DNA from: Listeria innocua
GTDB lineage: Bacteria > Bacillota > Bacilli > Lactobacillales > Listeriaceae
DNA length: 64,000 nucleotides
Reading direction: 5' to 3'
NCBI RefSeq assembly: GCF_028596125.1
Contig: NZ_CP117229.1
Coordinates: forward strand, 418,001-482,000
Part shown: positions 37,434 to 46,260 of the stretch, piece after piece
How the letters are laid out: every line of letters begins with the position of its first letter
How positions within the stretch are numbered: position 1 is the stretch's first letter
Notes under the pieces: model-generated
What the model saw: only the letters and a program-made list of their open reading frames with translations
Database searches by the model: none
What the model was told of the DNA's origin: nothing
Translations under genes and position numbers: made by a program

Positions 37434-38717
37434 ATGACAGAGAAGAAAACAGAAGAGCAAACACAATCCTGGCAGAGTTTGGCATTTGTATGGACCGGCG
37501 CAATGATATGCGTTCCGAGTCTTCTTGTAGGAGGAACACTTATTTCAGGCATGCCTTTATGGGAAGCCATTTTAATAGCACTTTTAGGATACGGCGTTAT
37601 TGTCTTATTTATGATATATCAAGGAATGCAAAGTAGTGACTTAGGGATTCCAGCAGTTAGCGTAGCCTCACAGGTTTTTGGGGAACAAGGATCTAAAAAG
37701 ATTATTTCGATTCTACTGGCGATTGCTTGTCTTGGTTGGTTTGGGATTCAAGCCAATGTTTGCGGGGCCGCATTTTCACAGTTTTTAGGAATTTATGGTA
37801 TTAATCTTCCAGTTCCAATTTCTTCCTTGATTTGGGGAGTTATCATGTTACTTTCAGCTATTTATGGTATTCGAATTTTGAGTATTTTAAATTATGTTGC
37901 AGTTCCGATTTTACTTTTCGTATGTATTTATGGGTTAATAGTTTCTTTAAACAATGGCGGAATTGCGGTTGTGGAAAATTACAAACCAGCAAGTAGTATG
38001 TCGTTTATGACGGGTCTTGCTATTACAATTGGCTCGTTTGCTTTAGGAGCAGTTATTGCGGGTGATTATTCGCAGTATACGAAATCACGTAAAGACGTTG
38101 TAAAAGCAGCTATTGTTGGGATTTTGCCATCAGGTGTTTTAATGATTGCGGTAGGCGCGGTTCTTGCTTTAACAGCAGGTACAGCAGATATTTCTGTCGT
38201 ATTTACTAATCTAGGGTTACCAGTTCTTGGAATTATCGGCTTGATCCTTGCCGCTTGGACTACCAATGCAGTAAATGCTTTCTCAGGCGGAATTGCAATC
38301 ATCAATGTATTCAATATCTCAGAAAAATATCATAAAGTAGCAGTTGCGATTGCTGGTGGACTTGGTACTATTCTAGCAGTTATTGGAATCTTGAACCACT
38401 TTGTTCCGATTATGTCGGTACTTTCGGCGATGGTTCCACCCGTTGCAGGAGTTATGATTGCATCTTACTGGATTGTTCAAAAAGGTGATAAAACCAAATG
38501 GGCACCAGTATCAGGTGTCAACTGGCTTGGTGTAACTTCTTGGTTAGTTGGTGCAGTCATCGCGGGAATTCCAGTTATTTTAACATTTTTCCCGACGCTA
38601 CCACAATTACCAAACCAACCACTTATCGGCATTATCTTGTCACTAGCTGTTTACTTAGTTGGGGCAAAAGTGCTGAGCGGGAAGACGAACAATGTAGAAA
38701 ACTTGGAGGGAAAATAA
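37434..38717 (+). CDS. NCS1-family (CodB-like) permease
   Basis: 427 aa, about twelve membrane helices, the size and line pattern of cytosine/purine permeases (PSLLVGGTLISG near residue 27, GWFGIQANVCG near 100, GDYSQYTKSRKD near 210, TTNAVNAFSGGIA near 275). It should bring a nucleobase, hydantoin or related cyclic amide into the cell with a cation. First gene of the operon permease, DUF917, HyuA; the next gene starts at the base after its stop codon. AAAAGGGGC ribosome site. Confidence 0.9.
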   Translation: MTEKKTEEQTQSWQSLAFVWTGAMICVPSLLVGGTLISGMPLWEAILIALLGYGVIVLFMIYQGMQSSDLGIPAVSVASQVFGEQGSKKIISILLAIACLGWFGIQANVCGAAFSQFLGIYGINLPVPISSLIWGVIMLLSAIYGIRILSILNYVAVPILLFVCIYGLIVSLNNGGIAVVENYKPASSMSFMTGLAITIGSFALGAVIAGDYSQYTKSRKDVVKAAIVGILPSGVLMIAVGAVLALTAGTADISVVFTNLGLPVLGIIGLILAAWTTNAVNAFSGGIAIINVFNISEKYHKVAVAIAGGLGTILAVIGILNHFVPIMSVLSAMVPPVAGVMIASYWIVQKGDKTKWAPVSGVNWLGVTSWLVGAVIAGIPVILTFFPTLPQLPNQPLIGIILSLAVYLVGAKVLSGKTNNVENLEGK

Positions 38718-39818
38718 ATGCGTTATTTAGATGAACAAGCTATTGAAAATATCGCGATTGGTGCCGCGTTTCTTGGCACTGGCGGCGGCGGAGATCCATA
38801 TATAGGCAAGATGATGGCATTAACTGCAATTAAAAAACATGGACCAATTAAACTTTTATCCCCAGAAGAAATTGCAGATGATGATTATTTCATTCCAGCT
38901 GCGATGATGGGGGCGCCGTCTGTACTCATTGAAAAATTTCCTAAAGGCGACGAGTTCGTTCGTGTATTTGAAAAGTTAGGTAGATATGTAGGCAAAGAAG
39001 TAAAAGGAACATTTCCAATGGAAGCTGGCGGAGTAAATTCAATGATTCCAATCGTTGTGGCAGCTCAACTAGGTTTGCCAATGGTAGACTGTGACGGCAT
39101 GGGCCGAGCTTTTCCAGAACTACAAATGGTGACGTTCCATCTAGACGGGATTTCCGCAACACCAATGGCTATCACCGATGAAAAAGGCAATATTGGCATC
39201 ATGGAAACAATTGATAATAAATGGACCGAACGACTTGCACGTGTGACAACGGTCGAAATGGGCGCGAGTTCTCTTGTGAGCCTGTACCCGTGTAACGGCG
39301 CGCAAATCAAGCAAAGCAGTATTAAAAATATCGTGACACTATCTGAAGAAATCGGTAAAGTAATCCGCGAAACTTCGATGGACGAAGCAGAAAAACTACA
39401 AAAACTATTAGATGTAACGCACGGTTATCATTTATTCGAAGGGAAAATTACCGATGTTGTTCGGGAAACGCGCGCAGGCTTTAACTTTGGTCGCGTGAAA
39501 ATCGACGGGCTAAACAAAGACACTGGTAGCGAAGTCATCGTCCATTTCCAAAACGAAAATCTTGTCGCGGAGAAAAATGGAGAACCGATAGCAATTACAC
39601 CAGATTTAATTTGCATGGTAGACCTTGAAACGCTGATGCCGGTAACGACGGAAGCGCTCAAATACGGTAAACGTGTCCGCGTGATGGCACTACCAGCTGA
39701 TGATGCTTGGAGAACGGACAAAGGTATCGAAACAGTTGGGCCGCGCTATTTCGGCTACGATGTCGATTTTGAACCACTAGAAGAACTTGTCAAAAAGGAG
39801 GAACGCCGTCATGTATAA
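38718..39818 (+). CDS. DUF917 family protein (hydantoinase-operon partner)
   Basis: 366 aa, usual family length. Conserved lines are LGTGGGGDPYIGK (about residue 18-30), AAMMGAPSVLIEKFP (about 58-72), PMEAGGVNS (about 97) and DCDGMGRAFPELQM (about 124). DUF917 proteins are encoded beside hydantoinase/oxoprolinase-like subunits in many bacteria, but their reaction is not settled. Its start directly follows the permease stop, with GGAGGG before the ATG; its stop overlaps the HyuA start by eight bases, so translation is coupled. Confidence 0.9.
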   Translation: MRYLDEQAIENIAIGAAFLGTGGGGDPYIGKMMALTAIKKHGPIKLLSPEEIADDDYFIPAAMMGAPSVLIEKFPKGDEFVRVFEKLGRYVGKEVKGTFPMEAGGVNSMIPIVVAAQLGLPMVDCDGMGRAFPELQMVTFHLDGISATPMAITDEKGNIGIMETIDNKWTERLARVTTVEMGASSLVSLYPCNGAQIKQSSIKNIVTLSEEIGKVIRETSMDEAEKLQKLLDVTHGYHLFEGKITDVVRETRAGFNFGRVKIDGLNKDTGSEVIVHFQNENLVAEKNGEPIAITPDLICMVDLETLMPVTTEALKYGKRVRVMALPADDAWRTDKGIETVGPRYFGYDVDFEPLEELVKKEERRHV

Positions 39819-41361
39819 AATTGGAATTGACGTTGGTGGTACAAACACCGATGCCGTTATTTTAGATGAAAATCAACAACTCATTCATAGTGTAAAAATG
39901 CCAACGAGTGAAGATATTGAAACAGGAATTACTGAGTCACTTCATCGCGTATTGAGCGAAACGGGCATTGATCGCTCGAAAGTAACGCACGCCATGCTTG
40001 GAACAACGCAGTGTACGAACGCGATTGTGGAACGTAAAAAATTAGCAAAAGTTGGCGTTCTTCGTTTAGGCTATCCTGCAACAGCATCCGTTTTACCATA
40101 TACAGCTTGGCCGGAAGACATGGTTGGCTTTTTATCTGGAAAATATAAATTAACTGGTGGCGGCTATGAGTACGATGGTCAGGTGTTATCAGAAATCAAC
40201 GAAGCAGAAATCCGTGAAACCTTAGCTAGTTGGAAAGGTGAAGTGGAATCCGTCGCAGTTGTTGGCGTCTTTTCTTCCTTGAAAAACGATCAGGAATTAG
40301 CTGTTCAAAAAATAATTGAAGAAGAACTAGGCGCAGATATTCCGGTTTCGATTTCCTCTTCCGTAGGTTCTGTTGGACTGATTGAACGCGAAAATGCGAC
40401 GATTTTAAACGCAGCCCTTTTCAAAGTTATTGCGGCAACGAGTGATGGTTTTGAAAAAGCACTAGAACAAGAAGGAATTGAGCACGCTGAAATCTATCTT
40501 TGCCAAAACGACGGGACTTTAATGTCACTAAACTATGCAAGACAATTCCCGATTTTGACGATTGCCTGTGGACCAACGAACAGTATCCGCGGCGCATCCT
40601 ACTTGGCGGGACTTAAAGACGCGATGGTTCTCGATGTTGGTGGCACGACTTCTGATATTGGAGTACTGACGGATGGTTTCCCTAGAGAGTCCTCGCTTGC
40701 GGTTGATGTTGGCGGAGTGCGTACGAACTTTAGAATGCCAGATATTATTTCCATCGGGCTTGGTGGAGGAAGTATCGTTCGCGAAAAAGATGGCGATATA
40801 ACAATCGGACCAGATAGCGTTGGCTACCGTATTTCCGAAGAAGCACTAGTTTTTGGCGGTAAAACGATGACCACTACCGACATCGCGGTTCGTCTAGGTA
40901 TGGCAGAAATCGGTAACCCTGAATTAGTCGCACACATCCCAACCGATTTTGCCGAAAAAGCCTATAAAAAAATCGCTGACATGACCGAAGATGCCATTGA
41001 TAAAATGAAAACTAGTTCGGGTAGTGTAAGCCTAGTGCTTGTTGGCGGTGGTAGCGTGATTATTCCAGACGAAATCTCTGGTGTCGCACAAATTTTCCGC
41101 GACAAAAACGGCCCAGTCGCCAACGCTATCGGTGCATCCATTTCCCAAATCAGCGGACAATATGAACAAATCTACATCTATTCTCAAATCGAGCGGGAAG
41201 AAGCGCTCCAAGATGCCGAGCAAAAAGCAAGAGAACAAGCAACTCTAGCCGGCGCAGTGACTGACTCGATTGAAGTGGTGGAAGTGGAAGAAATCCCATT
41301 GGCGTATCATCCGGGCAATGCGACCAGATTGCGCGTGAAAGTTGTGGGGAATTTGGTTTAG
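39811..41361 (+). CDS. Hydantoinase/oxoprolinase A-type protein
   Basis: 516 aa from the ATG at 39811, with AGGAGG nine bases before; a TTG at 39787 in the same frame lies upstream of that site. N-terminal Hydant_A_N and hydantoinase_A domains of the ASKHA ATPase fold: phosphate loops GIDVGGTNTDAV (about residue 4) and VLDVGGTTSDIG (about 273), then GLGGGSIV (about 313). It is a single-subunit form without the HyuB part, so with DUF917 it may make an ATP-dependent ring-opening enzyme for a hydantoin- or oxoproline-like substrate (inference). The last gene of the PucR-linked operon. Confidence 0.9.
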   Translation: MYKIGIDVGGTNTDAVILDENQQLIHSVKMPTSEDIETGITESLHRVLSETGIDRSKVTHAMLGTTQCTNAIVERKKLAKVGVLRLGYPATASVLPYTAWPEDMVGFLSGKYKLTGGGYEYDGQVLSEINEAEIRETLASWKGEVESVAVVGVFSSLKNDQELAVQKIIEEELGADIPVSISSSVGSVGLIERENATILNAALFKVIAATSDGFEKALEQEGIEHAEIYLCQNDGTLMSLNYARQFPILTIACGPTNSIRGASYLAGLKDAMVLDVGGTTSDIGVLTDGFPRESSLAVDVGGVRTNFRMPDIISIGLGGGSIVREKDGDITIGPDSVGYRISEEALVFGGKTMTTTDIAVRLGMAEIGNPELVAHIPTDFAEKAYKKIADMTEDAIDKMKTSSGSVSLVLVGGGSVIIPDEISGVAQIFRDKNGPVANAIGASISQISGQYEQIYIYSQIEREEALQDAEQKAREQATLAGAVTDSIEVVEVEEIPLAYHPGNATRLRVKVVGNLV

Positions 41362-41389
41362 GGGAAGAAATAGTGAGTATTGCTCATTT

Positions 41390-41436
41390 CAGGCTGGAGA
41401 TAAAGTGAGAAGTTACTTTATTTCCAGTCTGTTTTT
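41390..41436 (+). terminator. Intrinsic terminator of the permease-hydantoinase operon
   Basis: CAGGCTGGAGATAAAGT pairs, with some G-T pairs, with ACTTTATTTCCAGTCTG, followed by TTTTT. Confidence 0.8.
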
Positions 41437-41443
41437 ATAATGT

Positions 41444-41484
41444 AATCCCATGTGTATAAAAATGTATTTTATACACATGGGATT
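41444..41484. repeat. 18-bp perfect inverted repeat with 5-base loop
   Basis: Arms 41444-41461 and 41467-41484 are exactly complementary. It lies seven bases after the previous terminator and has no G+C-rich stem. It may be a second terminator, a protein-binding palindrome or a relic of a small mobile element; no transposase is near. Confidence 0.7.
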
Positions 41485-41650
41485 TTAGTTCTGTTTGAAA
41501 TAGATTATTTATTTGAACGATTTAATGGCTTAGTTTATTTTTTTATGTATAAAATTATGTATATTGACACAATTTGTGTTATTTTGAACATGTATTCAAA
41601 TGAATCAATTCTTAATGTATTGATTTTAGCCTAAAATAGGTCGTTCATGA
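41485..41650. other. A+T-rich gap without a supported gene
   Basis: A 60-codon frame beginning inside the inverted repeat (41452-41634) has no ribosome site and looks accidental. Nothing else is seen. Confidence 0.4.
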
Positions 41651-41842
41651 CAAGAATCGGACATTTCATTACATTTTTGGTTATACATTCATTTTCTATG
41701 CTATGGTTTTAGTGGGAACAACTATTTTGGTACAGGAAATAGGCCTGTTGTGCAAGTATTTCCGTCCTTAGTTACTGTGTACGATTTACCAAACTATTTT
41801 TCAAAATCATATATGCCCCAACAAGTGAAATACTTTAAATAA
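41651..41842 (+). pseudogene. Possible remnant of a lost gene (C-terminal part)
   Basis: An open frame of 63 codons runs from just after a TGA (41648) to TAA at 41842, with no start codon and no ribosome site. The end of the product is protein-like (FGTGNRPVVQVFPSLVTVYD...MPQQVKYFK) and its codon use is normal for the region. It may be the tail of a deleted gene. Family not recognised. Confidence 0.3.
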
Positions 41843-41869
41843 ATCTCATGTCTTAGGAAGTGTAACTAA

Positions 41870-42247
41870 ATGAAAAAGTATAAAAAATGGTGGATAACAA
41901 TAGGTATAATATTCATTCTTAGTGTTATTGGATATGTTTATTGGTTTGCAATTCCCAAACATACGGCGAATAAAGCTGTGGATAATTATCTAGCAGAACA
42001 AAAAATCAAATCCAATCAAATTGAAACTAGGGTGATAAAGAAAGATTGGAAAATGGGTGGTTATCTTACAAAAATAGTTTTTAATGATGATTCAAAACTA
42101 AAGTATGAATATAGCTATGATGAAAGAATAGACTTACCTTACCATATTTTTGTGGATGCTTATAAAGATGGTTCGGGACAAACAGAAGGTGAGATGAAAC
42201 ACCCACCATTACAAGAACAATTGGAAGAGGTGAATAAATCGAAGTAG
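41870..42247 (+). CDS. DUF3139-like small membrane-anchored protein
   Basis: 125 aa. Basic start, one membrane helix (about residues 9-29, WITIGIIFILSVIGYVYWFAI), then a small extracytoplasmic alpha/beta domain of the DUF3139 kind (AVDNYLAEQKI..., KDWKMGGYLTKIVFNDDSKLKYEYSY). The family is common in Listeria and Bacillus, uncharacterised. Ribosome site AGGAAGTG. No partner gene nearby except the possible remnant upstream. Confidence 0.75.
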   Translation: MKKYKKWWITIGIIFILSVIGYVYWFAIPKHTANKAVDNYLAEQKIKSNQIETRVIKKDWKMGGYLTKIVFNDDSKLKYEYSYDERIDLPYHIFVDAYKDGSGQTEGEMKHPPLQEQLEEVNKSK

Positions 42248-42323
42248 CAGTAAATTAAGCGGAGTTAAAAACTCGCTAATTTAGTCTGATAGCAATTGTG
42301 GATTATTAATAACAATAAGCTTT

Positions 42324-42357
42324 AGAAGAGGAGGCACATTTTCGCCTCCTCTTTTTA
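42324..42357 (+). terminator. Intrinsic terminator
   Basis: AGAGGAGGC and GCCTCCTCT around ACATTTTC, followed by TTTTT. Confidence 0.85.
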
Positions 42358-42547
42358 TATGTCTATAATAAATTACATTTTATTTTGATACGAATCAATA
42401 GGGGATTTTTTATTGTCTAAATAGGATATACTTCATAAAACTCGTTCAAGTATATAATAAAGCACCAACCTCTCCCATGTTTTCCCTAGCAATTCCAACC
42501 CCACCTGAGATACAATTAACCCAAACAAACGAAACGGGGCGGATGCC

Positions 42548-43108
42548 ATGGCGGAATCACTCATTACTAAAAAAGCGATTGCTGGTGGGCTGATGGAGCT
42601 TTGTCAGCATAAGCGGTTTGAAAAGATTAGTATTGCGGATATTACAAATATTTGTGGGCTTAATCGGCAAACTTTTTATTACCATTTTACAGATAAATAC
42701 GATTTGCTTACTTGGACCTATGAAAATGACTTTTTCCATTGTTTGGCGGATGGGATTACGCTTGAAAATTGGGATAAGCATGTGCTGAAAATGCTGGAAT
42801 CGATTAAAGAAAATGCTGATTTCTATAAAAATACGGTTTCGGCGGATGCGAGTATTCTTTCTTTTTGCTTTTCTAAATTAACGAATTCGCTGTTTATGGA
42901 TTTATTTGAGAAAATTGATACGAATGGAGCCGTGAACGAGGCAGACCGTGTGTTTTATGCGGAATTCTTCTCTTACGGATGCTCGGGTGTACTGATTAAA
43001 TGGATTACGCGCGGCTTTAAAGAGGCTCCGGAAACGATTGCGAACCAGCTATTTCGACTTGCGAAGGATACGGAATTTTTGGCAAACAGCATGTACCGCG
43101 AAAACTAG
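42548..43108 (+). CDS. TetR-family regulator (DhaS-like C-terminal domain)
   Basis: 186 aa. The N-terminal helix-turn-helix (residues about 5-50: KKAIAGGLMELCQHKRFEKISIADITNICGLNRQTFYYHFTDKYDLL) is the TetR type, and the C-terminal half (ENWDKHVLKMLESIKENADFYKN...) is the TetR_C_8 fold found in DhaS-like regulators. It is directly upstream of the oleate hydratase gene in the same direction, and a palindrome lies between them at 43106-43129, so hydratase expression is its likely target, possibly sensing a fatty acid (inference). Confidence 0.88.
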   Translation: MAESLITKKAIAGGLMELCQHKRFEKISIADITNICGLNRQTFYYHFTDKYDLLTWTYENDFFHCLADGITLENWDKHVLKMLESIKENADFYKNTVSADASILSFCFSKLTNSLFMDLFEKIDTNGAVNEADRVFYAEFFSYGCSGVLIKWITRGFKEAPETIANQLFRLAKDTEFLANSMYREN

Positions 43109-43129
43109 ACAATATGGCTAATTTGTCTA
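43106..43129 (+). promoter_or_regulatory. Putative TetR operator
   Basis: TAGACAA (43106-43112) and TTGTCTA (43123-43129) form a 7-10-7 inverted repeat beginning at the TetR stop codon and lying ahead of the oleate hydratase gene; CCAGACATA follows. Size and place suit a TetR dimer site. Confidence 0.45.
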
Positions 43130-43217
43130 AAAACCAGACATAAGCGTTCTTTTGCCCAGATTAAAAGCAAACAAGGCGAGGTATACTATCTGTATCAAGA
43201 AATTGGAGGAGATAGTG

Positions 43218-44918
43218 ATGAAAAATAAAAAACGTACGCTAGTCGCTCTAACTGGGGCTGCAATTGGAACAGGTATTGCCGCAAAGAAAATTTCTGAACA
43301 AAAGGCCGCTGAAAAAGAACGGGTAGTGGATGAAGCAATTAAAGCGCGCTATTATGGTGACAAACAAGTGTATTTCGTCGGTGGTGGGATTGCTAGTTTG
43401 GCGGGGGCTGTTTATTTAATTCGCGATGCCAATTTTGATGGGAAAAATATTCATATTATTGAAGGTATGCATATTTTAGGCGGAAGTAATGACGGAGCCG
43501 GAAGCGTGGAACATGGCTTTGTTTGTCGCGGTGGTCGGATGTTAAATGAAGAAACCTATGAAAATTTCTGGGATTTATTTAGTAGTATTCCGTCGCTTGA
43601 TATGCCGAACTTTAGTGTGACTGAAGAGATTTTGAATTTTGACCATTTACATCCAACCCATGCGCAAGCGAGATTAGTTGATAAAGATCGCAATATCCTT
43701 GATGCGCATTCGATGGGATTTAATAATAATGACCGGATGTTGATGACGAAACTGCTCGCTACTCCGGAAGAAAAACTCGATAATTTAATGATACGTGATT
43801 GGTTTGACGAACACTTTTTCGAAACGAATTTTTGGTATATGTGGCAAACCACTTTTGCTTTCCAAAAATGGAGCAGCTTGTTTGAATTTAGACGTTATAT
43901 GAATCGGATGATGTTAGAATTTAGTCGGATTGATACGCTGGAAGGTGTAACGAGAACACCGCTAAACCAATACGAAAGCTTGATTTTACCGTTAAAAACA
44001 TTTTTAGATAAACACCATGTTGATTTTACGATTAATCAAACGGTAGAAGATATTGATTTTAAAGATGCTCCTGGAATTACAGCGACAGCACTTCATTTAT
44101 CGGATGGATCCACTATCGAACTTGGACCGGACGATGATGTGATTATGACGAATGCTTGTATGACAGATAGCGCGACTCTTGGCGATATGAATACACCAGC
44201 ACCAAAACCAGAAGAAAAACCAATTTCAGGGGAGCTTTGGTATAAAGTCGCGCAAAAGAAACCAAATTTGGGCAATCCAGAGCCATTCTTCGGTCATGAG
44301 GAAGAAACAAACTGGCAAAGCTTTACCGTCACTTGTCATGGTGATAAATTATTAAAACGCATTGAACGCTTCACAGGGAACATTCCAGGAAGTGGCGCAC
44401 TCATGACTTTCAAAGATTCTAATTGGTTAATGAGTACTGTTATTGCCGCACAACCTCATTTTAAAGCGCAAGATGCAAATACTACGATTTTCTGGGGTTA
44501 CGGATTATATCCAGACCGCGTGGGTGATTTCGTGAAAAAACCGATGAAAGAATGTACTGGGGAAGAAATTTTATATGAATTAATGTGTCATTTGAACTGG
44601 CAAGACGATTTTGAAGAAATTAAAGCGGATATTATCAATGTAATTCCGTGCTATATGCCATACATTGATGCGCAATTTGAACCACGGGCAATGAGTGATC
44701 GTCCGGCCGTTGTTCCAGAAGGTAGTACAAACTTTGCGATGATTAGCCAATTTGTGGAAATTCCAAAAGATATGGTTTTCACCGAAGAATATTCCGTTCG
44801 CGCTGCTAGAATCGCCGTGTACACGTTGCTTGATATTGACAAAAAAATCTGCCCAGTAACACCACACAATCGTGATCCAAAAGTGCTAGCGAAAGCAACC
44901 CAAACCATGTTTAGATAA
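43218..44918 (+). CDS. ohyA: Oleate hydratase (myosin-cross-reactive antigen family)
   Basis: 566 aa from the ATG at 43218, preceded by TTGGAGGAG; a frame extension upstream has no site. FAD-binding Rossmann motif VGGGIASLAGAVYLI (about residue 54) and family lines GGSNDGAGS (about 90), CRGGRMLNEETYENFWDL (about 105) and NACMTDSATLGDMN (about 310). The enzyme adds water to the 9,10 double bond of oleic and related acids, which detoxifies host or dietary unsaturated fatty acids. The N-terminus (about residues 7-22) has a short hydrophobic segment before the FAD motif, typical of a peripheral membrane protein. Downstream of a TetR regulator; own terminator. Confidence 0.93.
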   Translation: MKNKKRTLVALTGAAIGTGIAAKKISEQKAAEKERVVDEAIKARYYGDKQVYFVGGGIASLAGAVYLIRDANFDGKNIHIIEGMHILGGSNDGAGSVEHGFVCRGGRMLNEETYENFWDLFSSIPSLDMPNFSVTEEILNFDHLHPTHAQARLVDKDRNILDAHSMGFNNNDRMLMTKLLATPEEKLDNLMIRDWFDEHFFETNFWYMWQTTFAFQKWSSLFEFRRYMNRMMLEFSRIDTLEGVTRTPLNQYESLILPLKTFLDKHHVDFTINQTVEDIDFKDAPGITATALHLSDGSTIELGPDDDVIMTNACMTDSATLGDMNTPAPKPEEKPISGELWYKVAQKKPNLGNPEPFFGHEEETNWQSFTVTCHGDKLLKRIERFTGNIPGSGALMTFKDSNWLMSTVIAAQPHFKAQDANTTIFWGYGLYPDRVGDFVKKPMKECTGEEILYELMCHLNWQDDFEEIKADIINVIPCYMPYIDAQFEPRAMSDRPAVVPEGSTNFAMISQFVEIPKDMVFTEEYSVRAARIAVYTLLDIDKKICPVTPHNRDPKVLAKATQTMFR

Positions 44919-44923
44919 AGTTG

Positions 44924-44960
44924 AAAAGTAGCTATTTGTTACAGAATAGCTACTTTTTTT
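44924..44960 (+). terminator. Intrinsic terminator of the oleate hydratase gene
   Basis: AAAAGTAGCTATT and AATAGCTACTTTT with a TGTTACAG loop and T-run. Confidence 0.85.
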
Positions 44961-45068
44961 GTGCGAGACAGGACAAACGACTGATATTTACGAAATAGCA
45001 TTGCTTGTGAACCATAAAACAGCTATAATCTTTATAGACGAAAACAAGACCTGAAAAGAGGCTGAACA

Positions 45069-46172
45069 ATGGAAAAGAGCTCCATTTACGGATTAACATG
45101 GACAAAATTAACAGAATGGCTAGAGGCACACGGTCAAAAGAAATTCCGCGCGACACAAGTGTGGGACTGGCTTTATAGAAAACGTGTCAAAACTTTTGAA
45201 GAAATGAGTAACGTTCCAAAAGAAACAATTGAACTTTTAACAGCGAATTTTGTAATGAACACTTTAGAAGAACAAGTGGTACAAGAATCGACAGACGGCA
45301 CGACGAAATATTTATTTAAGCTGAGTGACGGGAACTTAATTGAAACCGTAATGATGAAGCAAGAATATGGCTTGTCGGTTTGTGTAACGACCCAAGTTGG
45401 CTGTAATATCGGCTGTACTTTTTGTGCGAGTGGGCTTTTGAAAAAAAGTCGCGACTTAACTGCTGGCGAAATCGTGGAACAAATTATGAATGTACAGCAT
45501 TATCTGGATGGACGTAATTTGGAAGAGCGCGTGAGTCACGTAGTTGTAATGGGAATCGGGGAGCCGTTTGATAATTACGATAATGTGATGGATTTCTTGC
45601 GTGTGATTAATCATGACAAAGGTCTAGCAATCGGCGCGCGCCATATCACTGTTTCGACAAGTGGTCTTGCACCGCGCATTATTGATTTCGCGAATGAGGA
45701 TTTCCAAGTCAACTTAGCGATTTCCCTTCATGCGCCGAACAATGAACTGCGGACGAGCATTATGCGTATTAACAAGACCTATTCAATTGAGAAATTGATG
45801 GAAGCAATCCATTATTATGTTAACAAAACTAACCGCCGAATCACGTTTGAATACATTATGCTAAAAGGTGTAAATGACCACAAAAAAGAAGCGCTCGAAC
45901 TTGCGGCGCTTCTCGGCGAACATCGTCATTTAGCTTATGTTAACTTGATTCCTTATAACCCGGTGGACGAGCATATCGATTATGAACGTAGTACAAAAGA
46001 AGACGTACTCGCTTTCTATGATACCCTTAAGAAAAATGGAATTAATTGTGTTATTCGCCGCGAACATGGGACGGATATTGATGCCGCGTGTGGGCAACTT
46101 CGTAGTAAACAAATCAAACGAGTTGGCGTGCGCGAACGGATGAAACAAAAACAAGCAGCAGCGGAAGAATAG
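45069..46172 (+). CDS. rlmN: 23S rRNA (A2503-C2)/tRNA (A37-C2) methyltransferase RlmN
   Basis: 367 aa. Radical-SAM cluster cysteines C112, C116 and C119 (CNIGCTFC), SAM-binding lines [15 protein letters not shown] and ISLHAPN, and the second reactive cysteine near the end ([10 protein letters not shown]). It methylates A2503 of 23S rRNA by a double-SAM mechanism. It is RlmN rather than the resistance enzyme Cfr: length, N-terminal accessory domain ([17 protein letters not shown]) and neighbours are housekeeping-like. In Bacillus rlmN lies beside prpC; here it stands alone between unrelated genes. Confidence 0.94.
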   Translation: MEKSSIYGLTWTKLTEWLEAHGQKKFRATQVWDWLYRKRVKTFEEMSNVPKETIELLTANFVMNTLEEQVVQESTDGTTKYLFKLSDGNLIETVMMKQEYGLSVCVTTQVGCNIGCTFCASGLLKKSRDLTAGEIVEQIMNVQHYLDGRNLEERVSHVVVMGIGEPFDNYDNVMDFLRVINHDKGLAIGARHITVSTSGLAPRIIDFANEDFQVNLAISLHAPNNELRTSIMRINKTYSIEKLMEAIHYYVNKTNRRITFEYIMLKGVNDHKKEALELAALLGEHRHLAYVNLIPYNPVDEHIDYERSTKEDVLAFYDTLKKNGINCVIRREHGTDIDAACGQLRSKQIKRVGVRERMKQKQAAAEE

Positions 46173-46175
46173 TAT

Positions 46176-46218
46176 GTAAACTATCTGGTTTCCATTTGGA
46201 GATTGGATAGTTTTTGTT
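46176..46218 (+). terminator. Weak intrinsic terminator after rlmN
   Basis: AAACTATC and GGATAGTTT with a long loop, followed by TTG. Confidence 0.5.
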
Positions 46219-46260
46219 TATACTTAAAGTACCGAAAGCAATTGAAGGAGGACAAAAATC

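Noticed and set aside
41452-41634. A 60-codon open frame with hydrophobic product
   Set aside because: It starts inside the 18-bp palindrome, has no ribosome site and very A+T-rich, random-looking content.
45069-46172. Cfr-type antibiotic resistance methyltransferase
   Set aside because: Length, N-terminal accessory domain and motifs are those of the housekeeping RlmN; there is no mobile-element context.
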